NCBI RefSeq assembly: GCF_003710105.1
Contig: NZ_CP033325.1
Span: 1,550,001-1,614,000 of the forward strand
From: Georgenia faecalis
GTDB lineage: Bacteria; Actinomycetota; Actinomycetes; Actinomycetales; Actinomycetaceae
Length of the DNA: 64,000 bases
Direction of reading: 5' to 3'
The notes below the pieces were generated by a model, which saw nothing but the letters and a program-made list of their open reading frames with translations, had not been told where the DNA came from and made no database searches. This document shows positions 1 through 7,818 of the stretch, piece by piece (the stretch's first letter is position 1; each line of letters begins with the position of its first letter). Made by a program: the position numbers and the translations under genes.

Positions 1-309
1 ACGTAGCGGTCGAGGACGGACGTCTCGTCGGTCCTCGCATCGCTAGCCGCGGGCGGAGCCACGTTCAGCTAGCGGATCGCTAGCCGAGTCGGAAGTTCAT
101 GCGCATGAGGCGATGGTAGGTGCCAGCACTCCGCGTCTCGCGCTGATTTCGGGACGGTCGCGCGGCGCGCGCGCCCGGCGCGCCCGACACCGGTGTCCTG
201 TAGGCGAGGGGCTAGTAAGGCGGGCGTGACAAGTCGCGCGGGGCGCCGTTGCTTGCCGCTGGCACCAGTGGTGAGACCAAATGTGAGACCAAATGGGGCG
301 GTTGCTCGT
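1..309. other. Left-edge stretch without a recognisable gene
   Basis: No reading frame in this stretch gives a protein I recognise. It holds several copies of the palindrome GCTAGC near positions 43-85 and a perfect 12-base direct repeat (GTGAGACCAAAT) at 271-282 and 283-294, just beyond the end of the leftward RidA gene. No terminator-like hairpin with a T run is evident. It may be degenerate sequence or the flank of a gene lying left of the window. Confidence 0.4.
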
Positions 310-711
310 TCAGCCCCGTACCGCGGCCACCGCGTCGATCTCCACGAGTGCGCCGGGCGGGCCGAGGCCAGAGACCTTCAGGACGGTGATCGCAGGGGGC
401 GCGGCCTCGGACGGCCAGAACTGGCCGAAGGCCGCGAGACCCGCCTGCAGGTCGGCGCCCTCGACGTAGTGGATCGTCCACTTCACGACGTCGGTGACCT
501 CGGCGCCGGCGGCCTGGACGCAGGTCCGCAGGTTGGCGAGGGCCTGGTGCGTCTGCTCGGACATCCCAGGGCCGACCACGGCGCCGTCGGGACCGACGCC
601 GTTCTGCCCACCGACGTGGATCGTGTCGAACCCAGCCGGCACGCGCACCACCCAGCTGAAGGCGGGACTGGAGTGCAGCGACTCGGGATTGATGTGCTTC
701 GTCCTCTCCAT
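310..711 (-). CDS. RidA family protein (YjgF/YER057c/UK114)
   Basis: A 133-residue protein of the usual RidA size. RidA proteins are small cytosolic trimers that hydrolyse reactive enamine/imine intermediates made by PLP enzymes. The fold signature is seen as a glycine-rich strand (IHVGGQNGVGPDG), the central block with QTHQALANLRTCV and the late segment ITVLKVSGL..GALVEIDAVAAV. The canonical Arg of the RidA active site (usually in an R-x-x-V-E motif near the C-terminus) is not obvious: the equivalent motif reads G-A-L-V-E-I-D, so this is better placed in a Rid subfamily other than the archetype. The start at MERTKHINPES is chosen because the family begins just there; the open frame continues upstream without similarity. 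It stands alone, leftward, with no operon partner. Confidence 0.85.
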   Translation of the reverse strand: MERTKHINPESLHSSPAFSWVVRVPAGFDTIHVGGQNGVGPDGAVVGPGMSEQTHQALANLRTCVQAAGAEVTDVVKWTIHYVEGADLQAGLAAFGQFWPSEAAPPAITVLKVSGLGPPGALVEIDAVAAVRG

Positions 712-848
712 ACGCCTATGTAACTGCCTCCGTTGCCCGCGGAGGAGGCAGACCATGCGGCGAGGCGCTCGCTGCGTGGCGCCCTCACCCGCATCACGTA
801 CGACCTCGCCGACGGCGTGCCGCGCCAGGTCATGACGTGGCCCCGGTT

Positions 849-859
849 GGGGGGGGGGG
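849..859. repeat. Poly-G tract (11 G)
   Basis: An uninterrupted run of eleven G lies in the gap between the RidA gene and the DUF4259 gene, about 56 bases upstream of the DUF4259 start. Long homopolymers are slippage-prone. It lies outside both assigned reading frames, so any effect would be on promoter spacing. It could also be an assembly artefact. Confidence 0.6.
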
Positions 860-914
860 CGAGACCTCATGGCGCGGGCGATCTGTCCGCCCTCCTGCAC
901 ACTACGGTTGCCCG

Positions 915-1340
915 ATGGGTACCTGGGGAACCGGACCGTTCGACAATGACAACGCTGCGGACTGGGCGGGCGACGTCGCAGACGCCGATGCGGCTGCTCG
1001 GCCGGCGATGATTCGCGATGCGCTCGCCGCCGTCGCGCATGCCGAGGGCTACGTCAATAGCGAGGAGGCGGAGATCGCTCTTGCCGCAGGGGCCCTGGTG
1101 GCCGCCGCCCAGTCGAACGGGCCGCAACTAGGCAGCTACGGCCCGAGCGCGACTGCTCTCGAGGGCGTCGTTCTCGACGACGGCGTGCGGGCGCTCGCCG
1201 TGCTGGCCGTCACTCGAGTGCTCGGTGCCAGCTCCGAGTGGCGCGAGCTGTGGGAGGAGGCGGGGGAGCTCGGTGCCGCGCGCGAAGCGCTGGTGCCCCT
1301 GCTGAGTCGCCTAGGGGCGCCCGCGGATGGCGTGTCCTAG
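915..1340 (+). CDS. DUF4259 domain protein
   Basis: A 141-residue acidic protein that begins with [17 protein letters not shown], the signature opening of the DUF4259 family (proteins starting G-x-W-G-x-x-x-F-x-N-D-x-A-x-D). The rest is predicted helical, with alternating acidic and alanine-rich segments typical of the family. The function is unknown; members are often scattered single genes in actinobacteria and sometimes serve as immunity-like proteins in toxin loci, but nothing here suggests a toxin partner. The ATG at 915 was chosen because the family motif starts exactly there, although the frame is open further upstream through the poly-G tract. No clear Shine-Dalgarno sequence is present, so leaderless or weak initiation is possible. 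Confidence 0.85.
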   Translation: MGTWGTGPFDNDNAADWAGDVADADAAARPAMIRDALAAVAHAEGYVNSEEAEIALAAGALVAAAQSNGPQLGSYGPSATALEGVVLDDGVRALAVLAVTRVLGASSEWRELWEEAGELGAAREALVPLLSRLGAPADGVS

Positions 1341-1408
1341 CACGGCAAGATCCGCGCCCCCGCGGCGCGGCCGCGCGCGGCGAGGCCGGCTCGGAGCAGC
1401 ACCGATTC

Positions 1409-1921
1409 ATGCTCCAGGCGTCCCAGGAGGCGCTGCAGGTCATCACTGAGCTCAACGCGGCGTACTGGACGCCCGGGGAGGTCCGCGGCTTCCTGTCCAC
1501 GCTGACAGGGCGCCGGGTGGACGAGTCGGTGACCGTCTTCCCGCCGTTCTACTGCGAGTTCGGCAAGAACCTCACCCTCGGCAAGGGCGTGTTCATCAAC
1601 ATGGGCTGCACCTTCCAGGACGCCGGAGGCATCACCATCGGGGAGGGGACGCTGATCGGGCACGGGAGCACGGTGGTCACCGTCAACCACGCGGTCGACC
1701 CGGAACGCCGGGGGGACATGATCCCGGCACCCGTGGTGATCGGACGACAGGTGTGGCTCGGGGCCCGGGTGACGGTCGTGCCCGGCGTGACCATCGGCGA
1801 CGGCGCCATCGTCGCGGCCGGGGCGGTCGTCACCAAGGACGTGCCCGCCAACGCCGTGGTGGCCGGTGTCCCGGCCAGGCTGATCCGCATGACGGGGTTC
1901 GACGCCGCCCCAGCGGAGTGA
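1409..1921 (+). CDS. Sugar O-acetyltransferase, hexapeptide-repeat (LacA/Maa-like)
   Basis: A 170-residue left-handed beta-helix acetyltransferase of the maltose/galactoside O-acetyltransferase type, using acetyl-CoA to acetylate a sugar hydroxyl in the cytoplasm. Visible features are the N-terminal helix ([18 protein letters not shown]), the PPFYCEFG segment before the helix, hexapeptide repeats ([35 protein letters not shown]) and the catalytic His in VTVNHAVD followed by the DPERRGD loop. The C-terminal VPARLIR is typical. Related proteins of about 185-200 residues often have a slightly longer N-terminus; the ATG at 1409 gives a short version and the frame is open upstream to about 1238, so an upstream start is possible. 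It is separated by about 70 bases from DUF4259 with no evident link. Confidence 0.85.
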   Translation: MLQASQEALQVITELNAAYWTPGEVRGFLSTLTGRRVDESVTVFPPFYCEFGKNLTLGKGVFINMGCTFQDAGGITIGEGTLIGHGSTVVTVNHAVDPERRGDMIPAPVVIGRQVWLGARVTVVPGVTIGDGAIVAAGAVVTKDVPANAVVAGVPARLIRMTGFDAAPAE

Positions 1922-1958
1922 CGGCGGGGGAGTAGCGGCCACGCTCCCGGCGTCCGGC

Positions 1959-2627
1959 TCAGGCTCGGGCGTCGTCCAGGCGTGAGCGCAGGGTCGGCAC
2001 GCCAGGTCCGTCGAGCTCGTCGAGGTAGGCGCCGCGGCCGGCCATGCTCATCACCAGGGCGAGCGTCGAGCCGGTGACCAGCGGCCCGGAGCCCGCCGCG
2101 AACGGCCCGTCGTCCGCCCGAAGGTGCAGCCCGGCGGCGTGCGTGCGGCTGGCGACGGCGAAGTTGCGTCGGGCAAAGAAGTCCGCCACGGGCGTCAGGG
2201 CGTCGACGCTCGGTGTCCGAGGCAGCCCCAACGGACGGCGGATGTCCTGGGCGTGCACGACGACCTCGCCGAGGTAGGCCGGGGTGTGGCCGGTCGGTGC
2301 CGTGGTGCTGCCGATCACCGCACGGAACCGGTCGAGGGTTGCGGCGGGTGTGCGGCCGCGGTGCTCGGCGAGCCGCCGCTCGTTGTGCACGTCGGGACGC
2401 AACCGCGCGCCGACCATGCTCCGCAGCCACTGCCACCGGTCTGTGCTCGCGGCCGCCGTGAGGTGCGCGACAACCTGCTCGACGTCCCACTGCCCGCACA
2501 AGGTGGCGTGTCGCCACTGCTCCGGGCTAAGGGCCGCGAGGTCCTCCGCCAGGGCGGCCCGCTCCGCCCGCGCCAGCGCCCACAGATGGTCATCGCTCCA
2601 CGCCATGGCGTCCGGTCCCGTCGTCAT
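1959..2627 (-). CDS. Maleylpyruvate isomerase family mycothiol-dependent protein (copy 1)
   Basis: A 222-residue member of the DinB-like/MDMPI superfamily, the actinobacterial four-helix-bundle proteins that include mycothiol-dependent maleylpyruvate isomerase. The N-terminal domain shows the diagnostic LCGQWDVEQVVAHL block, where the His of the metal site lies, followed by the GEVVVHAQDIRRPLG block with the second metal-site His/Asp region. The C-terminal third carries GLHLRADDGPFAAGSGPLVTGS, the usual lobe of longer members. The true substrate is unknown; thiol transfer or detoxification is the family-level inference. It is translationally coupled to the paralog upstream: its ATG at 2627 overlaps that gene's TGA by four bases. 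Confidence 0.88.
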   Translation of the reverse strand: MTTGPDAMAWSDDHLWALARAERAALAEDLAALSPEQWRHATLCGQWDVEQVVAHLTAAASTDRWQWLRSMVGARLRPDVHNERRLAEHRGRTPAATLDRFRAVIGSTTAPTGHTPAYLGEVVVHAQDIRRPLGLPRTPSVDALTPVADFFARRNFAVASRTHAAGLHLRADDGPFAAGSGPLVTGSTLALVMSMAGRGAYLDELDGPGVPTLRSRLDDARA

Positions 2628-3295
2628 CGCTGCGCTCCCGAGCCCGTCGTCGGCGCGCCCGGCGTGGTGGAGGCGAGCCGGGACGCCCCGGCTCCCACGA
2701 GGCGTTCCTGGTCCACGCGGCGCCCGGAGACGGCAAGCAGGAGGTCGATGCCATCGGCCTCCACGGCGTCGCCCTCTCCCCAGGCCGCGCCGGTGCTCCG
2801 GTCGATGAGCCGCAGGCCCGCAGCGCGCTCGCGCCCGCCGCCGAAGGAGACGGGGGTGCGCAGCTGGTAGCCGAGGGCCTGCACGATCGCGGGCTCCGGG
2901 TACCGCCCCGCGATGCCGAGGGGCCGGCGGATGTCCTCGCCGTGCACGACGGCCTCGACCAGACGGGTGGCGAGGTTGACCGGCGGGGTCCGCGTCAGGT
3001 CAGCGGCCTTCTTGAGCGCCTGGAGCGTGGCCCGCGGGTCCTGGCTCTTGTGCCGGGCGATCCCGTTCTCGTTGGCGCGGTCGAAGTCCATCCGCGCCAT
3101 GAGCAGGTCACGGACGAAGCTCACGCGCCCGGTTCGGGCTGTGCTCACCAGGTGCGCCAGGACGTCGTGGACATCCCACCCCGGGCAGAGCGAGGGGAGC
3201 CGCCACTGGTCGTCGCGCAACCCGGCGAGATCCGCGGCAAGCCGGCGCCTCTCGGCGTGCACGGTCTGCCAGATCGTCGCTGCCGAGGCCCGCAT
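2624..3295 (-). CDS. Maleylpyruvate isomerase family mycothiol-dependent protein (copy 2)
   Basis: A 223-residue paralog of the gene that follows it. The same landmarks are present: LCPGWDVHDVLAHLV in the first helix pair (the W-D-V-x-D/E-V-x-A-H motif), the VEAVVHGEDIRRPLG block and the C-terminal GLRLIDRSTGAAWGEGDAVE lobe. The start is supported by a strong ribosome-binding site (GAAGGAG about 7 bases ahead of the ATG). It is the first gene of a two-gene operon with a 4-base ATGA overlap; a TAGCGT hexamer about 50 bases upstream on this strand is a candidate -10. A tandem pair of different but related members suggests an old duplication or a heteromeric partner arrangement. Specific substrate unknown. 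Confidence 0.88.
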   Translation of the reverse strand: MRASAATIWQTVHAERRRLAADLAGLRDDQWRLPSLCPGWDVHDVLAHLVSTARTGRVSFVRDLLMARMDFDRANENGIARHKSQDPRATLQALKKAADLTRTPPVNLATRLVEAVVHGEDIRRPLGIAGRYPEPAIVQALGYQLRTPVSFGGGRERAAGLRLIDRSTGAAWGEGDAVEADGIDLLLAVSGRRVDQERLVGAGASRLASTTPGAPTTGSGAQR

Positions 3296-3573
3296 CGTGG
3301 CTCCTTCTCAAGGGCGCCGGATCACCATCGGCTCCGACGCTACGAATAGTGAAGTGCACACTACGCACGCACAGGCGGCCTCCGGTGACAGCGCCCACAC
3401 GGCGCGACAGCGGATCGGTGCGAGGTCGCTCCGGGGATCTCCGAGCTCATCCCGCACCGCGAGGGCGTGAGCCGGTGGGCGTCCCCGCGCAAGATCGGCG
3501 GGCGCCCAGACACTCTCCGGGTAAGGGCTCAGGCCTCCGCCAAGAGCCACGCTGCCGAGGAGAGCTGATCGCC

Positions 3574-4815
3574 GTGACGGACCCGAAACGCCTCAGAGTC
3601 GTTGCCGCCGCGCCTGTGCTCGCGCTTGTCCTCGCCGCGTGTGGCGGCGCACAAGTGAACGACGGCCCGGGGGACGCCCTGGACGCCGACCTCGGGCTCC
3701 CGTTGTCCGCCGAGGACGCTGCGATAGCGGCCGACGGCGTCAACGCCTTCGGCTTCGACCTGCACACCGCCGTCGCGGAGGACGTCGAGAACACGGTCAC
3801 CTCGCCGCTGTCGGCGTCGGTGCTGCTGGCGATGGTGGCGGCGGGCGCCGGCGGGGACACCGCCGAGGAGATGACGGACCTGCTCCGCCTCGACGGACCG
3901 CAGGACACCCGAAATGCGGCGCTGCTCGCCGGTCTGGCCGACACCGACGACGTCACGCTCGAGGTCGCGAACTCGCTGTGGGCGGACGAGGGGTACCCGT
4001 TCGAGGACGACTACATGTCGTTCGTGGAGGATGCGTACGGAGCGACGCTCGACGACCTCGACCTGGGCTCCCAGGACTCCGCCGACACGATCGACGAGTG
4101 GGTCGACGCGCGGACCAACGAGCTGATCGACGAGATCGCGGCCGACCTCCACCTTCCCGACCCGCAGGCGGTGCTGGTGCTGCTCAACACCGTGTACTTC
4201 CTCGGCACCTGGACCACCACCTTCGCCGAAGCCGACACCCGGGACACGCCGTTCACGCTGGCCAGCGGAGAGGAGGTCGCCGTCCCCACGATGCACCGCA
4301 CCGCCGCCGAGGTGGAGACCTCCGCCGGTGAGGGCTTCCAGATGCTCCGGCTGCCCTACGGCGAGGACGGGCGCTTCGGCATGGAGCTGATGGTGCCCGA
4401 CGAAGGCGTGGCCCTCGACGACCTGCTCGACGACCTCGACGCCGAAACCTGGCGCGATGCCGTCGAGAGCCTGCAGACGGAAACCCTTTCCGAGATCGCG
4501 CTGCCGCGCTTCGAGCTCGAGTGGGACGCGGAGCTGACCGACGTCCTGCAGGCGCTCGGTATGGAGTCGGCGTTCGGCGGCGGGGACTTCACCCCGATGT
4601 CGCCGGCCAACCCGTTTCTCGACACCGTCGTGCAGAAGACCTACATCCGGGTGGACGAGGAGGGCACCGAGGCCGCAGCGGTCACCGGCGGGGTCATGAC
4701 GGAGTCCGCGGGACCGCCGCCGTTCCTCGTCGACCGGCCCTTCGCCTTCACCGTCAGCGACCGCGAGACCGGTGCCGTGCTGTTCCTCGGCAGCGTCCAC
4801 GACCCCCGCGGCTGA
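3574..4815 (+). CDS. Serpin family lipoprotein (protease inhibitor)
   Basis: A 413-residue serpin exported as a lipoprotein: the N-terminus reads VLALVLAACGG, a type II signal with lipobox LAAC, so the mature protein should sit on the outer face of the membrane. Serpin landmarks follow in order: NTVTSPLSASVLLAMVAAGA (helix B), LLNTVYFLGTW (strand 3A), the late beta-sheet LPRFELEW, and the hinge VDEEGTEAAAVTGG followed by FLVDRPFAF (strand 4B). The small-residue hinge (GTEAAAV) predicts a true inhibitory serpin. Aligning from memory to alpha-1-antitrypsin without gaps places Ser at P1 and Ala at P1', so an elastase- or subtilisin-like target is possible. The GTG start at 3574 follows a GAGGAGA ribosome-binding site. 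No adjacent protease gene is seen. Confidence 0.92.
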   Translation: MTDPKRLRVVAAAPVLALVLAACGGAQVNDGPGDALDADLGLPLSAEDAAIAADGVNAFGFDLHTAVAEDVENTVTSPLSASVLLAMVAAGAGGDTAEEMTDLLRLDGPQDTRNAALLAGLADTDDVTLEVANSLWADEGYPFEDDYMSFVEDAYGATLDDLDLGSQDSADTIDEWVDARTNELIDEIAADLHLPDPQAVLVLLNTVYFLGTWTTTFAEADTRDTPFTLASGEEVAVPTMHRTAAEVETSAGEGFQMLRLPYGEDGRFGMELMVPDEGVALDDLLDDLDAETWRDAVESLQTETLSEIALPRFELEWDAELTDVLQALGMESAFGGGDFTPMSPANPFLDTVVQKTYIRVDEEGTEAAAVTGGVMTESAGPPPFLVDRPFAFTVSDRETGAVLFLGSVHDPRG

Positions 4816-4836
4816 GTGCGCAGTAGGGTGCCCCCC

Positions 4837-5064
4837 ATGTCTGATCAACGGCCGACCCCTGAGCGGAGACTTCCGTCGCCTCTCGTGCACATCTTCGGTC
4901 TCGTGGCGATGATCTTCACCGCCACAGCGCCCGCGCTCCGCATCGCCGTCGGCATCGGCACCCCCCTCGACTGGACCCTCATCGCGGTCGCCGGGGCAGT
5001 GGCCATGCTGAACGTGGTGCTGCTCATCAGGATCCTGCACTCGTCACGGCGTGCCGACCGATAG
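4837..5064 (+). CDS. Small two-helix membrane protein
   Basis: A 75-residue protein starting MSDQRPTPERR with two hydrophobic segments at about residues 17-37 (VHIFGLVAMIFTATAPALRIA) and 43-66, then a basic tail HSSRRADR. It begins 21 bases after the serpin stop, so it may be cotranscribed with it. I do not recognise a family and no function can be assigned. The start codon is supported by its position at the beginning of the hydrophilic N-tail; upstream bases give only a weak ribosome-binding site (TAGGGTG). Confidence 0.55.
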   Translation: MSDQRPTPERRLPSPLVHIFGLVAMIFTATAPALRIAVGIGTPLDWTLIAVAGAVAMLNVVLLIRILHSSRRADR

Positions 5065-5088
5065 GGGTGGTCACAGCCCTTCCCGTCG

Positions 5089-5526
5089 TCAGGGGGTGTC
5101 CTGCCGGTGGACCCTGTGCGCGCCGGCGGGGGAGGACTGCGTCCAGCTCGCCAGGAGCGCAAGCGCCTCCGCCGAGGCTGAGCCGGGCTCGACCGTGTAG
5201 AGGTAGAGCACCTGGCTGAGGTCGCCGGGCAGGGTCATGGTCTCGAACTGGACGTCGAGCGCACCGACGACCGGGTGGTGCAGGTGCTTGGTGCCGTGGG
5301 TGCGCTGGTGCACCTGGTGCCCCGACCCTGCTGGCGAAGCGGACCGGCCTCTCGCCGCGCGACGGTGACGAACGCGGCAGCGGCCTTGTTCGGGTCGCCC
5401 GGCTGGGTGCCGGGCATCGCCCCCGGAAGATCGGCCAGCCGATTTCGGTGACGGCGTGCTCGTCGAGCCCGGGATACCCCTCGACGTAGAGCTCGCGGAC
5501 CGGTCCGGCGACGCTGAGGTCACGAC
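5089..5526 (-). pseudogene. Remnant of an MmyB-type (XRE family) transcriptional regulator, frameshifted
   Basis: The minus strand encodes, in different frames, consecutive pieces of the MmyB-like ligand-binding domain found at the C-terminus of many actinobacterial XRE regulators: VRELYVEGYPGLDEHAV around 5455-5526, a DPNKAAAAFVTVARREAG segment around 5345-5400, then THGTKHLHHPVVGALDVQF and LPGDLSQVLYLYTVEPGS down to the stop at 5089. The pieces are in order but need at least two frame changes to join. The N-terminal helix-turn-helix domain is missing: nothing recognisable lies further upstream to about 6090. This is therefore a decayed gene rather than a functional regulator, unless the frame changes are sequencing errors, which would still leave it truncated. 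Confidence 0.75.
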
Positions 5527-6090
5527 CCCGACGGGGTCTTGCGCGGTTCCGGCATCTTCGCGGCCGGCTGGGGCGCGCAGCGGGCCAAGGTGTAAGGGGT
5601 CCCCCTGATGCGTGGGCGTCGCTGACGTGCATTCCTGCCGCGCGCTGGTCGTCGTCCATCCGCGCGAGGGTCCGGAGGCCTGCTCTGCGCGGAACGATCA
5701 CCCCGCGGGGCACGTCCGACGCGAAAGACCGAGGTTCGACCCATCCGGAGCGCGTTCGGCTACGAACCCCTGTCGTGGGTACCTCTCCTGCGCAACCGTC
5801 ACCGCGCCTCGCGTGCAGGTTCGCGTCGCGCGCGGGTTCACCGAGCCGGCTCGAAACGGGGCGGTCCGCGCCGCGGCGTACGTCGTCGCGATGCGCCTCG
5901 GCGACGTGCCGCGTCTCAGCGTGCCCGAGGGACGGACCCACCGGCGCCGAGGTGGTGGCCGTCCGTGAGGTGCACGGGTCGGCGCGTGGGGCAGACCGCC
6001 GAGCACGTTGGCCCGGCGGAGTGAGCATGCGGCGTGAGTGAACGGCAGCACAGACCAGAGCAGTGCGTGAACCCAGCGAAGGAGATCTCC
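5527..6090. other. Gene-free stretch between the regulator remnant and the DUF4397 gene
   Basis: About 560 bases with no reading frame resembling a known protein on either strand. The open frames here are compositionally like antisense of GC-rich DNA (Arg/Pro/Gly-rich). It probably holds the decayed 5' part of the MmyB-type regulator and the promoter of the DUF4397/sortase operon; no clear promoter or hairpin was picked out. Confidence 0.4.
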
Positions 6091-6939
6091 ATGAGCAGGA
6101 CGACGACCCGGCGGTCACTGATCGGCCTCGGCACGGTGGTGGCCGCCGCCGGCCTCACCCTGACCGGCGCCACGACGGCGACGGCGGACACGGCGGACCA
6201 GGGCTGGGTGCGCCTCGCGCACCTCTCGCCGGACACCCCCGCGGTGGACGTGGAGCTCACTGGTGTGGACAGCGCCGAGGGCTTCGAGCTCGAGGACGTC
6301 GCCTACGGCGACGTCTCCACCTACTCCCGGCTGCCCGCCGGTGCCTACGCCGTGGCGATGGTGCCCGCCGGCGCCCCAGAAGGCACGGACCCGTTGATCA
6401 CCCAGGTCATCGAGATCTCCGGTGACCAGGCGTACACGGCGGCTGCCGTCGGACTTAACGAGGACCTCTCCGCCCGCGTCATCACCGACGACCTCACCCC
6501 TGCGGCGGCGGGCCAGGCGCGGGTGCGGCTCATCCAGGCCTCGATCTCGTCGAGCGCCGTAGACGTCGCCACCGACACGGGTATGCCCATCGCCGAGGGG
6601 GTCGAGTTCGGCACGGCCACCGCGTACACCGAGGTGGAGGCCGGGCGGTGGACCCTCGAGGTCGACGGGACGACGCAGTCCGGGACGGTGCAGGTGGACT
6701 TGGAGCCGGCCAGCGTCAACACCCTGTTCGTGCTCGACCGCGACGGGGAGATCTCGATCTCCGCGGTGCAGGACAGCTCGGGGGCGCAGGAGATGCCCGC
6801 CGGAGGTGTGGCCACCGGTGAGGGCGGCCTGTACTACGCCGAGCAGGCGCGGCTGCGCCTGCTCGCCGCCCTCGGGCTGGGAGCTGTGCTCCTCGCCGGT
6901 GCGGCTCTGGTGGTGGTCCGGCGGAGGGCGACGGTGTGA
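6091..6939 (+). CDS. DUF4397 domain surface protein
   Basis: A 282-residue exported protein. It has an N-terminal signal (twin-Arg-like TRRSLIGLG, hydrophobic stretch, cleavage near ATA-DTAD), two DUF4397 repeats each beginning with a strand such as WVRLAHLSPDTPAVDVEL (about residues 35-120) and ARVRLIQASISSSAVDVA (about 145-230), and a C-terminal transmembrane segment LLAALGLGAVLLAGAALVVV followed by RRRATV. DUF4397 domains are beta-sandwiches of unknown function on cell surfaces. There is no clear LPXTG motif ahead of the last helix (the region reads MPAGGVATGEGG), so anchoring may be by the helix itself. A good ribosome-binding site (GAAGGAGA) precedes ATG. The next gene, a sortase, overlaps it by four bases, which is a common pairing in actinobacteria. 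Confidence 0.88.
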   Translation: MSRTTTRRSLIGLGTVVAAAGLTLTGATTATADTADQGWVRLAHLSPDTPAVDVELTGVDSAEGFELEDVAYGDVSTYSRLPAGAYAVAMVPAGAPEGTDPLITQVIEISGDQAYTAAAVGLNEDLSARVITDDLTPAAAGQARVRLIQASISSSAVDVATDTGMPIAEGVEFGTATAYTEVEAGRWTLEVDGTTQSGTVQVDLEPASVNTLFVLDRDGEISISAVQDSSGAQEMPAGGVATGEGGLYYAEQARLRLLAALGLGAVLLAGAALVVVRRRATV

Positions 6940-7691
6940 CGCGCCGCGCAGGGGCCATCACCGCGTCGGTGCTGCTGGCGGTGGTGATCGTCGTGGGTCT
7001 GGGCATCGTCCTCATCGGGCCTGCCACCGTGCTCGGCGAAGGAGCGAGCGCGCCGAGTCGCACGGTGGGGGAGCCGACGACCGAGGCCACCGGCTCCCCG
7101 GCCGGGGAAACGCCCGAGCCGGCGGACGCAGCGCCGTCCTCGGCCGGTGCGCCCGGTGCCACCTCGAGCGCGGAAAGGTCCTGGAACGAGCACCTCGGGC
7201 TGCGCGAGCCCGACCCGGACGCACCGGTCGGCCCCCAGCCCATCCCCGAGGCCGCGGACGTCCCGGTGCGGGTGCGGATCCCGGCCATCGGCGTCGACTC
7301 CTCGCTGGAGGACCTGGTCCGCAGCGGCGAGGGCGTCCTGCAGCCTCCCGTCGTGCCCGAGCTGGCCGGCTGGTTCACTGGTGGCACGGTCCCCGGTGAC
7401 ATCGGCCCCGCGGTCATCGCCGGGCACGTCGACTCCGGCGTCGCCGGCGCAGTGTTCCGGGACCTCGACCAGCTCGAGCCCGGTGCGGAGATCCTCGTGG
7501 AGATGAGCGGCGGCGAGGTGGTCACGTTCCGCATGGACCGCGCTGACGTCGTCCGGCAGGCGCAGTTCCCCTCCGTCGAGGTGTACGGGCCGGTGCCCGA
7601 CCGACAGCTGCGGCTCATCACGTGCCACACCTTCGACCCCGACAACCGGGACTACGTCGACAACCTCGTCATCTTCGCCACCGCAGCCTGA
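6936..7691 (+). CDS. Class F sortase
   Basis: A 251-residue membrane-anchored transpeptidase. Residues about 5-27 form the membrane anchor (ASVLLAVVIVVGLGIVLIG), residues 30-100 a Pro/Ala/Glu-rich stalk, then the sortase domain beginning VPVRVRIPAIGVDSSLEDL. The catalytic His is in VIAGHVDSG and the nucleophilic Cys in LRLITCHTFD, the class F arrangement. The catalytic Arg normally found in a Y-R-D-N-V-V motif is replaced here: the site reads DYVDNLVIFA, with the nearest Arg four residues earlier in PDNRDY, which is unusual. The start is a GTG overlapping the stop of the DUF4397 gene (GTGA), so the two are translationally coupled. Its substrate may be encoded elsewhere. Confidence 0.9.
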   Translation: MTRRAGAITASVLLAVVIVVGLGIVLIGPATVLGEGASAPSRTVGEPTTEATGSPAGETPEPADAAPSSAGAPGATSSAERSWNEHLGLREPDPDAPVGPQPIPEAADVPVRVRIPAIGVDSSLEDLVRSGEGVLQPPVVPELAGWFTGGTVPGDIGPAVIAGHVDSGVAGAVFRDLDQLEPGAEILVEMSGGEVVTFRMDRADVVRQAQFPSVEVYGPVPDRQLRLITCHTFDPDNRDYVDNLVIFATAA

Positions 7692-7711
7692 GGGACGCGG
7701 GCACGTGCCCA

Positions 7712-7743
7712 GCGGCGCGTCGGCCTCCGGGCCGGCGCGCCGC
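7712..7743. terminator. Candidate bidirectional terminator hairpin
   Basis: A 14-base inverted repeat with one G:T-type mismatch (GCGGCGCGTCGGCC / GGCCGGCGCGCCGC) and a 4-base loop sits between the convergent sortase and VWA genes. There is no T run, as is common for intrinsic-like hairpins in high-GC actinobacteria. Confidence 0.5.
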
Positions 7744-7818
7744 TGTCGCGTCCGCAGCCCGCACGGCGCCCCTCCCTCGTGGCCCAGGGGCGGGGCCCCT
7801 CAGGTCCGAGACCGTGGG

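Noticed and set aside
271-294. Two tandem GTGAGACCAAAT units as a possible iteron or CRISPR-like array
   Set aside because: Only two copies, no further units and no replication or Cas genes nearby.
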